Origin: Cladochytrium replicatum
Taxonomy: Eukaryota > Chytridiomycota > Chytridiomycetes > Cladochytriales > Cladochytriaceae
Assembly: GCA_025526935.1 (NCBI GenBank)
Contig: JAHLKD010000066.1
Coordinates: 186,001 to 250,000 of the forward strand
Direction: 5' to 3'
DNA: 64,000 bases
The notes under the pieces are model-generated. The model saw only the letters and a program-made list of their open reading frames with translations. It ran no database searches and had not been told where the DNA came from. Position numbers and translations under genes: made by a program. Below are positions 33,358-44,459 of the stretch, in pieces. Position 1 is the stretch's first letter, and every line of letters begins with the position of its first letter.

Positions 33358-34613
33358 TTGACGGAACACTTGGACCTGCCGGCTGAAATCGTCGACAACG
33401 TCCTGGTGCTGCTGGGCACTTGGGCAGGGATGCCCAAGCTGGCATTCAAAACCGCAACATTCAAAAGGCCCTACGTCCGATCCTCCCTCGTCCACCTCAT
33501 CACCACACTCGACGTTGCTAGTTCACGGGGCTGGGTGGATGCACTCCGGCTCTTCCCGCCCAACGTAGGCGACTACACCGCCTCCGCGATCGACGACGCG
33601 AGCAAAAATGGCCATGTCGAGGTCCTCGGGTGGTGGCTCGACAACAGCGGTGGCCGCGAACCAACGTACACCAACAACGCTCTGCGTCTCGCGTCTCAAA
33701 ACGACCATTTGCGTGTGCTGGAGTGGTGGAAAGGCAGCGGGCTCGCTTTGAGGGTTACACCGAGGACGTTCAGTGCTTCAGTGCGGCGGGAGTGCGCGCA
33801 CTGGAGTGGTGGAGACTGAGCGGAATCAAGTTTAGTTACGGCATCATGCCGATCCACACCGCGTGCTCGCTCGGAAAAATCAATTTGCTGGAGTGGTGGA
33901 AGAACAGCGGGTTGGAAATAAAGTATGGGCGCAAATCGATGGACTACGCCAGCTGTGCTGGACATGTGGGTGTGCTGGAATGGTGGAAACAAAGCGGGCT
34001 TGAGCTCAAGTACAGCGAGATCGCGATTCATGGTGCGTGCAAGGAAGGGAGGTTCGAGGTGCTGGAATGGTGGAAACACAGTGAACTGGAGATCAAATAC
34101 GGCGCCAGTGTAATCGACAGCTCATGCGATGATCGTCGCATGGATGATTTGGAGTGGTGGGGATCCAGCGGTTTGGAAATAAAGTACTCGGATAACGCAG
34201 CGGATCGGGCGAGCGCGAACGGGTTTGTGGATGTCCTGGAGTGGTGGAAAAACAGTGGCCTGGAAATGAAGTATAGCGCTAGCGCGATCGACTCTGCCTG
34301 CCAAAATCATCGCATGGCAGTTTTGGACTGGTGGAAAACCAGCGGTTTGGAAATAAAGTACTCGCATTCGGCTGTGGATCGGGCGAGCGCGAACGGATTT
34401 GTGGATGTCCTGGAGTGGTGGAAAAATAGCGGCCTTGAGATCAAGTACAACATTGCGATCGAGTTGGCAAGCAGCAATGGTCATTTGGAGGTTCTGGATT
34501 GGTGGAAGAACACCGGGCTCGACCTGTCCTATCGATTCTGCGCGGAACCCCATAACGAAAAAGTGTATCGCTGGTGGGTAGAAAGTGGCCTGGACAGGAG
34601 ACAGTATGTATGA
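33358..34613 (+). pseudogene. LEWW-repeat (ankyrin-like) protein, frameshifted
   Basis: Two overlapping frames make one repeat protein. Frame 1 (33358-33819) starts with an F-box-like segment HLDLPAEIVDNVLVLLG. It then has repeats such as ASKNGHVEVLGWWLDNSG and ASQNDHLRVLEWWKGSGL. Frame 2 (about 33777-34613) continues RALEWWRLSGIKFSYG and at least eight ~27-residue repeats of the form VLEWWKNSGLEIKYSxxAID with ASxNGFVD. The switch coincides with an 8-bp tandem duplication (TTCAGTGC twice, 33769-33784); with a single copy the frames are continuous. No in-frame ATG precedes the F-box-like part (first Met codon 33430), so the 5' end may also be damaged or use an upstream exon. Such repeats are expanded in chytrids. 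Confidence 0.75.
34204..34447 (+). repeat. Near-identical coding repeat copies
   Basis: A ~70-bp unit beginning GATCGGGCGAGCGCGAACGG at 34204 recurs at 34378 with about 90% identity. It encodes two copies of DRASANGFVDVLEWWKNSGL. This indicates recent unequal crossing-over or gene conversion within the array. Confidence 0.8.
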
Positions 34614-34645
34614 AAAATATAACCATGAATATATATCTGAAACGA

Positions 34646-36618
34646 TCAACGAAGCTGCTGCACAATCAACAAAGGCTTTGCTGCCGCTTGTGTTGCGGTG
34701 GTTGGACGAACGACATGAAGGGTGTCCTGTCGGCGGTACACCCAAGTAGGTACACCATCGATGACAGCCATGTCCTCCTCCTGCCTGAAGCTGACCCTCT
34801 GGTTACCCCAAGACGCAATCGGTACACTCGCTTGGAGCTCGATACTGCGCAACGACGGGTTACAATCAGCTGTAAGGCACGACATAGCCAAATCGTCCTA
34901 CCTGAACCACATGTTGTCGATAACCCTTTCAGAGAACGTTTAACAATATGTGGGTGGATTGATTGGATAATATATCCAACTTACTTGAGATCACCTTTCA
35001 CAGGGACACCGTCTTGCAGATTAGTCATGCCGATCAGAGCCCCGGCAGCTATATGTAGGCGAATTAAGCATTACAGCTCCTTTCAAACAGAAACTTGCAT
35101 GCACATTACCATGTCCCCAGTCACCGATCGGATGGCAGTAGCTGACACAAAAACACGAATCAGTTTTCCGCTGCCCTTAAACTTCGTGAAGTTACGTAAA
35201 CTCACATGGTTCCTTCGACACCACTGCTCTTCATCAAGTCCAACGAGATCTTGAGGATCTCGTTACCAGTGCGGCCAACCTTGATCTCCCTCATTAGAAT
35301 GTCCTGTTTCGGCAGAGAATACACATATGTCTTCAAAGAGAGTCTTTGGTGGAGTATCGCTTTTCAGGACTACCTGCATCACATTCGAGTGGAGTCGCAA
35401 GCCGTCCTGCAAGTCCCTGGGGGGATCAACTTCGCCCTCCCTCAGAACGTAGCCCATGTGCTGTGTGTCTGTTGTGTCCCACGATGAGTTCAGACCAGGT
35501 ACGTTGCCTTGACGACTGTACCACACCTGTGTTGAGCCCCATCGCCGTCACACCGACATCGCACCAGAGAACATCGCCGGGTAAGATCACCGCGTCTCCC
35601 GAGAGCTGGATCGCCTTATCGCCAGAGGGGTTCCTCCTCGTCACATCGACGGACGGGTGGAACCAAGTGGTGTAGTTGAGGGACTGGATCCTGTCGCGGA
35701 AGAACCAAACCACGTCCTCGACGGTAGTCACGCCTGGCGTGATCACTTTGGACGAGAATGCTGTGTGGGTTGTTGAAAAAAATTCATTTCTTAGAGAGGA
35801 AGCTCGTTTTTGAGGACATGGTATCAAAGCAAAATCACCTTCGTCAATCATTGCGTGGACGTTCTCGGTGAGCTTCTTGTACACTTTGAGCTGGCCGTCC
35901 ACACGCGTTGCGACGAAATCAACTGCGAGACCAGGGCGCCGACTGCACAAGAAATGAGTGAATTGGAATTTTCCTTTCAGCAGGGATTCTTACACGATGC
36001 GATTAGCGTAAGGCGCAAGTTCTCGCTCCAGAATCTCTCGTTCGCCGGCATGCAGACCGTCCGCGAAGGCCATGTCGTCATCAATGTTCAGTGCAATGTT
36101 CTTTGGGTTGTTTGACTGGCAGAAATTTGACATGGGTTTCAAATCAGGTTGATTTTTCTAATCTGAATTCACCTACGTTGACGATAGAGCGAAGGTCGGA
36201 CCACAACGTTGGGGTGTTGTCGATCATGTACCAAGATTGGAAGGAGGAGGTGTTGGTGGGGTTGTAGTAAAAGACGAGAGTCGTTCGGCGACGGGCGGAG
36301 AAGGAGACAGAGCGGTCGATAAGAGACCAGAAGACGGTGTCTTCGCCGTACTCGCGCTGTGAGATGATCCACATCTGCAAAATACTGTGAGAAAAGATTG
36401 CGAATTGAGAGAATGATACCGACATCGACAGAGTATTTCGCCATTACGGACTGGACGACATTGTGTTTCTGGGGCAGCCATTCACCCGAGATGATGCGAT
36501 GCTGCTCACGCAGCGAGGGCAGACGGTGGTACTCGCTCGGTAGCGATGTTATCGCAACCGCATACTTGAGATATGCGAGCAGCAGGAGAGGGATCAGGAG
36601 CGACAGCAGCTTGGACAT
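34646..36618 (-). CDS. Secreted M24-family metallopeptidase (Xaa-Pro aminopeptidase-like)
   Basis: N-terminal signal peptide (KLLSLLIPLLLLAYLKYAVA) from ATG 36618. The N-terminal creatinase-like domain contains VDMWIISQREYGEDTVFW, across an intron with a GTCGGT donor. The pita-bread domain carries the metal ligands: WCDVGVTAMGLNT joined to DTQHMGY across an intron (first and second Asp), the His in IYCHPIGDWGH, and the Glu in NMWFSIELQ. A second conserved acidic residue lies in the RQEEDMAV segment. About ten exons separated by 50-70 nt introns; the last exon is ~34646-34840. A catalytically complete enzyme is expected, removing N-terminal residues before proline or acting on related substrates outside the cell or in the endomembrane system. 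Confidence 0.82.
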
Positions 36619-37453
36619 GGCAGACGAATAGCGCGGATCGGTTCAGGAGGTGGTGGTACCCGGCCGTTGATATGGGACTGACAGCCGTGGGGCAGTGAGG
36701 TGGTGATCGTGGACCAAGTGGCGTATGTGTTTTAAAAAATACGAAAAATTAGAAAGTCGAGACATTATCACAGTGTTGATCTCCTCGGACATGCGCTCAT
36801 CAGATACATCACACTTGTACCCATAAGTCATGTAGATAGTGTGATTTTGGCTTCGAACCGATGTCGAGTCTCCGTGACTGAAACACACAAAACACACAGA
36901 TTAACTAGGCTTAAGGATACAAATCCGACGTCGCTGACAAGGACAAGTGCAAGATTTACAGAGGTGATTGACAACAACAACCGTGTTTCATGGTGTCGGG
37001 TGACCGTAGCACCATAGTGACGGCTTTCCAGACCTCGTTTGGTCTCAAGACTGGCGGATTTTGTTTGGCACGTCGGGCTTGATAAACCCATAGGAGAGCA
37101 GTGCGTTCCCCATGTTTTCAACACTGGTTATTTTGTAAGCTTGCACTGGGTATCCAAATCGCTTACCTACCACGAGTTACATTCCAACTTTTCTCCCCTA
37201 GAAGTGTAATGCAGCATGAAGCTAGGAGCATCCATTCTGACGTTGCACACGAATTCGCCGTCCGCTGGTCAGTCACAACTCAATACTTGAGAGCAAGGCA
37301 GGGTTGGAGTTGTGGCTTAAGTGTGGATTGGAGAAATTTTCTTGATTCGGGAGGATCGGATTACTGTTGGAAGACAGATGTATATGGACAAATATTTGCA
37401 TATTTGCGAGCATTTTCAAGTCATTTACATTTGTCTTTCCACACGCCCACACC
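36619..37453. other. Intergenic, no gene supported
   Basis: About 830 bp between the M24 gene start and the Rae1 stop, both on the minus strand. Short frames exist on both strands, without motifs or splice support. Confidence 0.4.
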
Positions 37454-38972
37454 TCAACGACCACCCGACTTTGCTTGCCGGGGCTTCACATCGTCATCCT
37501 TGACCGGATGCAAGAAAATCTCATTCTTTGAAGTTCCTGAGTACGTCTCATGACCCTTTTTGAACCAAAAAAAACGAAATTAACATCGCTCTGCATATGT
37601 CAAATTTTTTACCTTGCTCCAATCGTAGCTCGATCCATACGCGAATATCGTTCCAGTTCGGTTGAACGCACTGCACGGGATTGTGTTTCCGACACTCGGG
37701 AACTGCTTTAACCGCTGTTTCGAGTCTTTGTCCCAAAAGCTGAATGTGCCGTCCGATCCGCTCGTGCTGAAGGTGCCGTATGTTGGGTGGAAAGATATTG
37801 CGTTGACGGGCCATACATTCTTTTCGTCTCTGTGGCATCGGAAGGTGAAGTTTTTGCTTGGTGAACGATCAAGAAGTGAAAAAAACAAAACAAAACGTCA
37901 AACTATTGAAAACGAGAGTTCAGTCTTAGCAAAACATCATGTACCTGGCATCCGCCTCGGACAAATATTGGAATCCGACACGCCCCTCGATTGAACCAAC
38001 CGCAAATCCTGTTGCATTGGGTAAACATGTTACCACTCGTGTCTGGCGTTTCAAAGGAGATTCAATGACCTTAATAACAAACAAATCAAATGAGATAATA
38101 GTTCAGACGACACAATTACTGTCGATTCATTGTTGTGACGTACCCGGAATGGAGTTGTGGGATTCATTAGATTATATATCACAATTTGACGATCTGCGGT
38201 CCCCACGACCAGTAGCGCCTGCGCAACATCCATTGTATGTACGCGTTCAGGGAGCTGAGCGACAGCAATTGCATTTGGTGTCCGCAAATCCCAGTACTAT
38301 CAAAGGACAAGACATACTATAGCTCCAATAATGTTTATAGCGGTCAATCATCCGGCGGCTGCACCTTTATGGTTTTGTCCCAGCTTCCGGTCACCAGGAT
38401 ATTTTGCATTTGTGGTGTATCTGCGAATCGCACGGATCTGATGGGGGCATCGTGAGCGGCGACCTGAGCGACAGAACCGTTTCCCAAATCGAGCATTCGT
38501 GCGGCTTTATCCGCTCCTGCTGACACCACTTTGGTCCCATCCTTTAAAACAGCATGGTCAATACTTTCTTGCACACCTCCCCCCGTCGCAACACAGTCCC
38601 AACCTTGCTCCACACTGTTGAAAGTACGGGCGCCTCGTGCTGAATTCCACCTTTCAATTCCGTCGTTCCGTTCTGCTGCACCTCGTAAATCCGGGTCTTT
38701 CAACGGCCCAGAAAAATAATTTGGAGATGTTATCGATTGAGTAAGAAACGAAATCATTTCGCAAGCAACAATGTACCTGGTTATCCCAGCTTGTGGCGGA
38801 CAGAAAATCATGCACTGGACAGAAAGACAAGTCGGAGACACCATCGGAAGGAGGGTTGCTGACCTGAAGTAAGAGCACGATTTAGATACAGACGATAACC
38901 AAAGGGACCGGCATGAGCGGCACACACCGCGATATCCTTCTGGGACAGCTGGTTGGTTTGGAAGATGGACAT
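37454..38972 (-). CDS. RAE1: mRNA export factor Rae1/Gle2 (WD40)
   Basis: Nuclear-pore-associated WD40 propeller that works with Nup98 in mRNA export and spindle checkpoint. The start ATG at 38972 gives MSIFQTNQLSQKDIAV. Exons yield blade 1 NPPSDGVSDLSFCPVHDFLS with ATSWDNQ, then TRIYEVQQNG, DGTKVVSAGADKAARMLDLG, AAHDAPIRSVRFADTP, VTGSWDKTIK and later FTFRCHRDEKNVWPVNAISF. The final exon GHETYSGTSKNEIFLHPVKD follows YGSSYDWSK, exactly the order in human RAE1 (GSSYDWSKGHE...IFL). At least seven exons with short introns. The identification is very strong; not every exon border was fixed. Confidence 0.93.
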
Positions 38973-39371
38973 AGAGGACCGAGTGGCTTTGCCAAGAATG
39001 GAAGAATGGAGGACGCTAAAAAATAAACTGCTATTAGTTGATTTGTGTACTTGAGTTTAACGGGCTAGAGAGGGTCAAAGCTGTGCGTATCCGTCTCCGA
39101 CACACCGCAACGACGAGATGGGAAGGTTTAGTTATGTGACCCGCCCCGACGGCAACCAACCACTCTGCATTCCCCTATTATTTATTGCGATCAGTCCACC
39201 ACCCACCACCCCAGTAGTTACAGTTTCTCACGTGAAAGTGTTAGTATATTAATACATACATTTATATAAGTCACACCTCCTTCCCAATTAGGCAATCACA
39301 TGTTTTAACCCTCCATCTCCAGTTCTAAATACCGGTCTTTCGGTCTTTCTATCCCTCCCTCCATCCCAGAA
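38973..39371. promoter_or_regulatory. Divergent promoter of Rae1 and INSIG genes
   Basis: About 400 bp between two head-to-head genes. It contains AT-rich TATA-like sequence near 39247-39270 (TATATTAATACATACATTTATATAAG), a candidate core promoter for the plus-strand gene. No coding sequence. Confidence 0.45.
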
Positions 39372-40335
39372 ATGTCCGCTGCTAATCGTCCCCTGCTCCC
39401 CGCCTTCCTCTCTTCCTCCTCGTCGCTGCACCTGCCCGCCCGTCTCGCCATCCTGTTTTGTCTAGGCGTCGCTTTCTCCATTCTCGTCGACCGGCTGCAG
39501 CAGGACCACAACATCACAAGATACCCCCCATCAAAACACAACTGGGCCTTCCCAACCGCTCCCGGTGGTCGCGCGTGGGCCGTCGTCGCTTCATGGGTCC
39601 CCCTCTCCTGCGGTCTCTCTGCTACGCTGATTGGAACCATCTATCCGCTCCTCGACATCTGGTGTCTCAACCCGAAACAACGCTCGTCGAATCGTAGAGA
39701 ATGGGCCTCCGTCATAAGGTTTTTGAATCTTTATCTGTGTTCTTTGTTGTTGGAATTTTGACACGTAGTAACCCAAAAGGTGTTGCGCGGGCGTTGTCGG
39801 AATCAACTACGCTGCTTCGGTAAATGCTCTTTCAACTTCGAATCGGCGCACTTTTTAACTGATCCGCCCCCACTTAGAAGTTCCCCTGGTCATCTCACAT
39901 CCAGGTTTCTGTCACATTGGCTATACTCGCCTTGGCACTATGGTTCATTTTTGACCGAACCACGCACGGCTTCATCCTATCCTTTGTCGTCGCTATCCTC
40001 GGCACGGGTGTCGTCTACTACCTCGTCCACCACGGCTTCTACACGTTAGTATTGTTTCCCATGTGTGCTATATGCTCGCAAGCTTAAATTCCCTGTCTCT
40101 CAGATTCACGGAGAGCGACTTTTTCGGGATGAGAGGCTGGATGCCCTGTGTGCTCTACTCCTCGTGCGTTTGTTTTGGGGTTGTCGGAAGACAGCTTGCC
40201 GTCGACGAGACTCCCATGGCTACCAAATCTTCAACACCTTCCGCCGGAAAGTCAAGATCGTCCTCGGCAGGCTCGCCTGCTTCCACGGTTCACCAAAGGA
40301 CCGTCCATCGCAGAAGGATCGATATAACTAGATGA
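39372..40335 (+). CDS. INSIG-family ER membrane protein
   Basis: Homolog of insulin-induced gene proteins, which in animals and yeast (Nsg1/2) bind sterol-sensing-domain proteins and HMG-CoA reductase in the ER. Exons 39372-39718, 39780-39819 (40 nt), 39878-40044 and 40104-40335 sum to 262 codons (261 aa). Recognisable elements: GTIYPLLDIWCLNP, VGINYAASKFPWSSHIQVS, LALALWFIFDRTTHGF, GVVYYLVHHGFYTFTESDFF, GMRGWMPCVLYSSC then GVVGRQLA, the last being the hallmark INSIG C-terminus. About six TM segments; the C-terminal tail is Ser/Arg-rich. Confidence 0.88.
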
Positions 40336-40805
40336 TATGTTTCTCTATATTTTTATTCTGTCTTTGTTTTCTTTTCTTTTCGTTAGTTTTTTCTTCTTCG
40401 CATGTGTGTCGCGGAACTCGGGACAATTGCAAAAAAGACGTCTGTAGTTTTGGGGTGCTTCTCTCCATGCTCTCCTCCTATCTTTAAGCCTATTAATCTT
40501 ATTCCCCACCTAAAACATTATTGTCAGAACTGTGTTGCGCATGGCCGCAAAGTTTGACCCTGATATGAAACGGAGTTTTGGAATATATTGCAAAACAATT
40601 CGAAGGGGTCATCTCCAGCAGGAAAAACAATTGTCATGGGGCAAAGCTAGACCGATGCTTGAATCACATGGTTCATGGAAGAGGCGTAATGAAGAACAAA
40701 ATCAAAAGGACCACCGCACCAAAAAAAAATTTGGTGAAAATGAATAACGTTGGGTTGGATTTATTGGTGAAAAAATCCGTCCCGCCTTGTTTGATCTTAG
40801 CTCTG
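40336..40805. other. Gene-free stretch
   Basis: Pyrimidine-rich 40340-40400, then sequence without supported coding frame, merging into a relic of the M43 gene. Confidence 0.35.
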
Positions 40806-40960
40806 TGCAGCGCGAAAGACCTGAGACATAAGCGACCTCCCAGTCGCAGATCGCATCCCACGAGGTAGAACCGCAGAAGGGGCACTTACGGGACGGGGGG
40901 CGGCCTGAGAGAGGTTAGGATGTGAGCGTAAACTTCATCGTTCACGGAGTGTGGAGTAAG
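40806..40960 (-). pseudogene. Deletion relic of the M43 metalloprotease gene
   Basis: Minus strand. The 5' end matches the intact gene at 43599: ATGAAGTTTACGCTC at 40938. After a few bases the sequence jumps to the equivalent of the Pro-rich end plus donor (CGTCCCGTAAGTG, about 40890-40880). It then jumps directly into the Cys-rich tail, FCGSTSWDAICDWEVAYVSG with LSRC (about 40880-40810), matching FCGSNSWDSICVSEVASVCG with LSC in the intact gene. The catalytic part is absent. Order and strand are the same as the intact gene 1.3 kb away. Confidence 0.7.
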
Positions 40961-41049
40961 TCGATTTACCCGGGGATTTGCTTAAAATATAGCATTTTGA
41001 TCGGTGTAAATTTGAGGTCAACCTTAGGCAAATTTTGCAAGAAGAAGCT

Positions 41050-41416
41050 GGTTCGTACAGGTATGTGAAATAGGGGAATAGACCAGTCAAAGGTTAATCT
41101 CGCTTCATCGGACCTCTCAGCATCACCGAACGTATCGGGTCTAATGCTTATCGACTGCAGCTCCCATCCAACTCCATCATTCATCCAGTTGTCAACGTTT
41201 CAGAGTTGCGACCTTATTACTCCCCCGATGTTGGTGAGCTTGTCCGTCCGGCATTCCAAACCTGGCCCCGAACTTAATGTTGAATTCGAAGTCGAGTCTA
41301 TTTTGGACGTTCGCACGCGTAGCGGACAACCTGAGCACCATATTCTTTGGAAAGGCTACCCGATGAACCCCGATTCGGGATATCGATTCGAGGAGCAGCT
41401 TCGTTGCAGTAGTTGA
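41050..41416 (+). mobile_element. Ty3/gypsy integrase C-terminus with chromodomain, relic
   Basis: Plus-strand frames read SRFIGPLSITERIGSNAYRL, QLPSNSIIHPVVNVSELRPY and YSPDVGE. This is the GPF/Y module of chromovirus integrases ('KxxGPFxIxxRIxxxAYRLxLP...HPVFHVSxLRPY'). After a frameshift near 41270 comes FEVESILDVRTRSGQPEHHI then LWKGYP, a chromodomain. The shift and lack of upstream integrase/RT show it is a fragment. Confidence 0.75.
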
Positions 41417-42157
41417 TTCGGTGTCCGGAGCATGTTCGGCATGTCGCGTCAGCATCCGGATTCTGGATGGAAATGGTGCATCCTTCGTCAGGCTGACATC
41501 AGCAAAGCTTTATGTTAAAATGATGTGGCAAAAACTCATAAAATTTTTGGTGCACAAAAATTTTTTTGATGTGATGGTGAGTGATGATAAATCATACAGA
41601 CTGGCGATTTGACTGGACTCAGGGATATGTGGGCCAGGACTTCAGGAATTTGAAAGAACTTGGCAAAGATATTCGTGAAGAGCCAGAAGTAAAAGTGGAC
41701 AGTTATTGCATTCAACGACAGAGTGATTTGGTGCCCGTTTGCAAGTTGGTTACATATGCGGGTCGGGCTGAGCAATAACTTATGGCACATGAGAATGCTG
41801 GTTCCCACAATATAATGCCTCACGTCTTTGTCATCTAAAGACATGGCTCGACCTGACCTTTTTTTTGGCTGATTGAATCGGTGGGTTGACCCCAGTTGCA
41901 AAGATGTATTGAAGGCATATAGGTCACCTCTAGTAAAAGATATCTTCATAGAGCAAAAGAGAGATGCATGCTTGAAGCAAATAGTCATAGAAGTACAAGT
42001 TTGGGCGGGTTTCAAAAGAAAGCTCGCCGAAAAGTTCAACGTCGCCCCAGAGCAACAACAGTGGTGAAATGAAAACGATGGTATGGTTGGGATGGATTTG
42101 CGCCAGAAGTGATATACTGATGGTTGGGACGGACCCCGCTGTCTCGAGCACAGTCTT

Positions 42158-43599
42158 TTAGCACGAAAGACCGCAGACTGAGGCGACCTCCGAGACACAG
42201 ATCGAGTCCCACGAGTTTGAACCACAGAAGGGGTCTGCAGCGATGATCTGGGCGGCGCAATCACCACACTCGGAAGTGAGGGGCTTTCCGGTCGTGCAAA
42301 CATCGTGGGGGCAGCTAAAGGGTTACAGAAGTTTCAGAGGCTCGTGAGGATAGATGATCCAAAAAAAAAAATTGAATTTCACGGGACGGGAGAAGTTCTG
42401 AGAGTATGGACATTCCATAAACTCATGCTGGGAGATTGGTCAAAAAAAGAAGATTCGGACACTTACGGGACTGGGGATGGCCTGGGGGGAGACGGCGGGG
42501 TCGGAGTGCCAGGTGGGTAGTAGCCGGATTGACGGTACGCAGCCCACATCTGGACCATGCGTGCAGACTGTCCGGCTGTGAACGTGTCCATGCACCCGTC
42601 GTCGGAGTAGTCTTTAAAAAAACGAAAGGATATTTTCAGCACAGATCGAGAAAATTCATATTCAATCTGTTTGTTTACCCATGTAGTTCTCGATAGGGTC
42701 CAAGAGCTTGTCGCTGGTGCAGGTGTCGCGACCCTTGGGGCATCCGGAAGCGTGGCTGGCCTCGGGGGCAGTGTCGGATACGGAGTCGCCGGGAGCAGCG
42801 CAGCCTCCCTGGAAGGTGTGGTAAAGACCCATCCAGTGGCCGACTTCGTGGGTGAGGGTGCGTCCGAGGTCGAAGGGCGTGTAGGTTCCGCCGGGGAGGG
42901 TCCTCCACTGGATCACAACACCGTCGTCGAAGGGCTCATCAACGTAAGAGTCCGGGAAGGTTGCGTAGCCGAGAAGGCCAGGGTACGAGTTGAAAGCAAC
43001 CGTGTAGACGTTCAGGGTGCTGCAGAAAGACATTTCAGTTATATTGACAGTACGGAACAATTTTGAGCGCTCACGCTTCAGTTCCCTGGCGAAGAGCCTC
43101 CTTCATCTGGTTTTGGATGTTAGTGTTGGGGTCGCTATTAGAACCAACAAAAAAGATCAATGATCAGGAAAATTGCAAAGCGTTCGCAGAAGCTGTACTT
43201 ACGCAGAGTTGTACCAGTTTGCGTTGATGGTACGGGTGATGTTGGCCAAGTAGAACTGGAACCCGGTGCCCTTGTAGTCGGAGTTAAGCACATCGACCTG
43301 GGACTTGACTTCCTCATCGGTCAGGTATCCCTGTGCATACGTGGAGCCTGAAAAAGTAAACTGTCAGCAAGCTCCTTCATGATGATCAATTTCGGTGTAC
43401 CTATGTGCACCACGTTGAAAATCACCGGAATCTGGACGTCGGCGTCCGCATTGATGCGAAGCGGCTCGATCTTCTTGAGGAACTCGGCCTGCTTTGCCGC
43501 GATCTTTGAAGGAGATCGGTCCTCAGTTGCACAGGTGCGGGCAGCCGATGCGGCACTGATGGAGAGGAGTCCTAGGGCGAAGGCTAGCGTGAACTTCAT
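42158..43599 (-). CDS. Secreted M43 (pappalysin-like) zinc metalloprotease with Cys-rich tail
   Basis: Secreted metalloprotease. Exons 43401-43599, 43203-43347, 43075-43134, 42679-43019, 42467-42611 and 42158-42314 sum to 349 codons (348 aa). The signal peptide is KFTLAFALGLLSISAASA. The zinc site THEVGHWMGLYHTF (HExxHxxGxxH) is followed by a conserved Cys-rich loop and a Met-turn-like PIENYMGDYSDDGCMDTFT region typical of fungal MEP1-type M43 proteases. After a Pro-rich linker (TPTPPSPPRPSPVP) the last exon adds a ~50-residue domain with nine Cys (VCTTGKPLTSECGDCAAQII and FCGSNSWDSICVSEVASVCG). A relic of this gene lies at 40806-40960. Substrate unknown. Confidence 0.9.
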
Positions 43600-43828
43600 C
43601 GTTTAGGTGTGAGTTGAGTGGGGCAAGCCCTTCCATGTTTATTTATAGTTTTATGTGTTCTAGGGGCCACAAATTTCCGTTATTCACCGTTATCACGACA
43701 AATTTTGCACTCAATAGAGCAAGGTTGACTGCTAATTTCAAATATAGGGGTGGAGGTTTATGACATCTGATAACGATATCGGGATTCGGACCACATTCTC
43801 CAGAAAAGCGAGATCCTTACTTCCTATA

Positions 43829-43862
43829 GGATCTCACCCATCAGCCCTGATGGGTGGGATCC
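43829..43862. repeat. 16-bp inverted repeat with 2-nt spacer
   Basis: GGATCTCACCCATCAG, spacer CC, CTGATGGGTGGGATCC: 15 of 16 pairs Watson-Crick and one potential G-U pair. It lies upstream of both flanking genes. Confidence 0.9.
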
Positions 43863-44344
43863 CGTTGGTGTATGGCAAGGTTCTTCCGCATGAAATCAGA
43901 AAAGCCGTGGTTGGATATTTGAAAATTTCGGTTGTTCGGATGGTGAAATTGCGCACTGATGGAACTGGTTAATACACTCCCAAACGCACTTGAAGAAAAT
44001 ATTCTATTATGGTCATCATAATGTGACGGATGAATACACCAGATTCTAAATATTTTGGCAAATATTAGCAATCCCTGATGCTGGATCCTCTTGCGATCAT
44101 CATGATAATTGCTAGGTTCATTATAGTTAGTTCCCAACATTCGTCCCCAGAGTTGCAGCACACATTCATCATTCACCATTGATTATGCTCCTTTATTTTG
44201 AGTGAGAAACGAACGCCTGAATGGCGAGCTGCTGCAGTTGGTTGCGCTCCAGCCCGCTGCTCGACGTTAGGCATCGTTAATTGAAATACAGGCGAGTTCG
44301 AACGAGCTTGGTCCGCTCCTTGCCAGAACCTGTGAAATTTTTTT

Positions 44345-44365
44345 AACCCCTATCATTTAGGGGTT
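44345..44365. repeat. Short perfect hairpin
   Basis: AACCCCTA-TCATT-TAGGGGTT, 8-bp perfect arms with a 5-nt loop, preceded by a T run. The arms resemble telomeric-type CCCTAA/TTAGGG but are too short to be called that. Confidence 0.7.
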
Positions 44366-44459
44366 CTCCGCGTGGGGCCATTTCGCTTGGTCCCAACAAC
44401 AAACGAGTGTGCACAGAACCGTTGAGACTGCAGAGCCAGTGTTGCTTTGGTCCAGCACG

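Larger units (their letters stand above)
43600..44459. other. Intergenic with two short hairpins
   Basis: Promoter side of both the M43 gene (minus) and the membrane-protein gene (plus). It holds an inverted repeat at 43829-43862 and another at 44345-44365. No supported coding frame. Confidence 0.45.

Noticed and set aside
41536-42303. 255-codon minus-strand open frame
   Set aside because: It overlaps the true last exon of the M43 gene in another frame and is Ser/Cys/His-rich without structure; a shadow frame.
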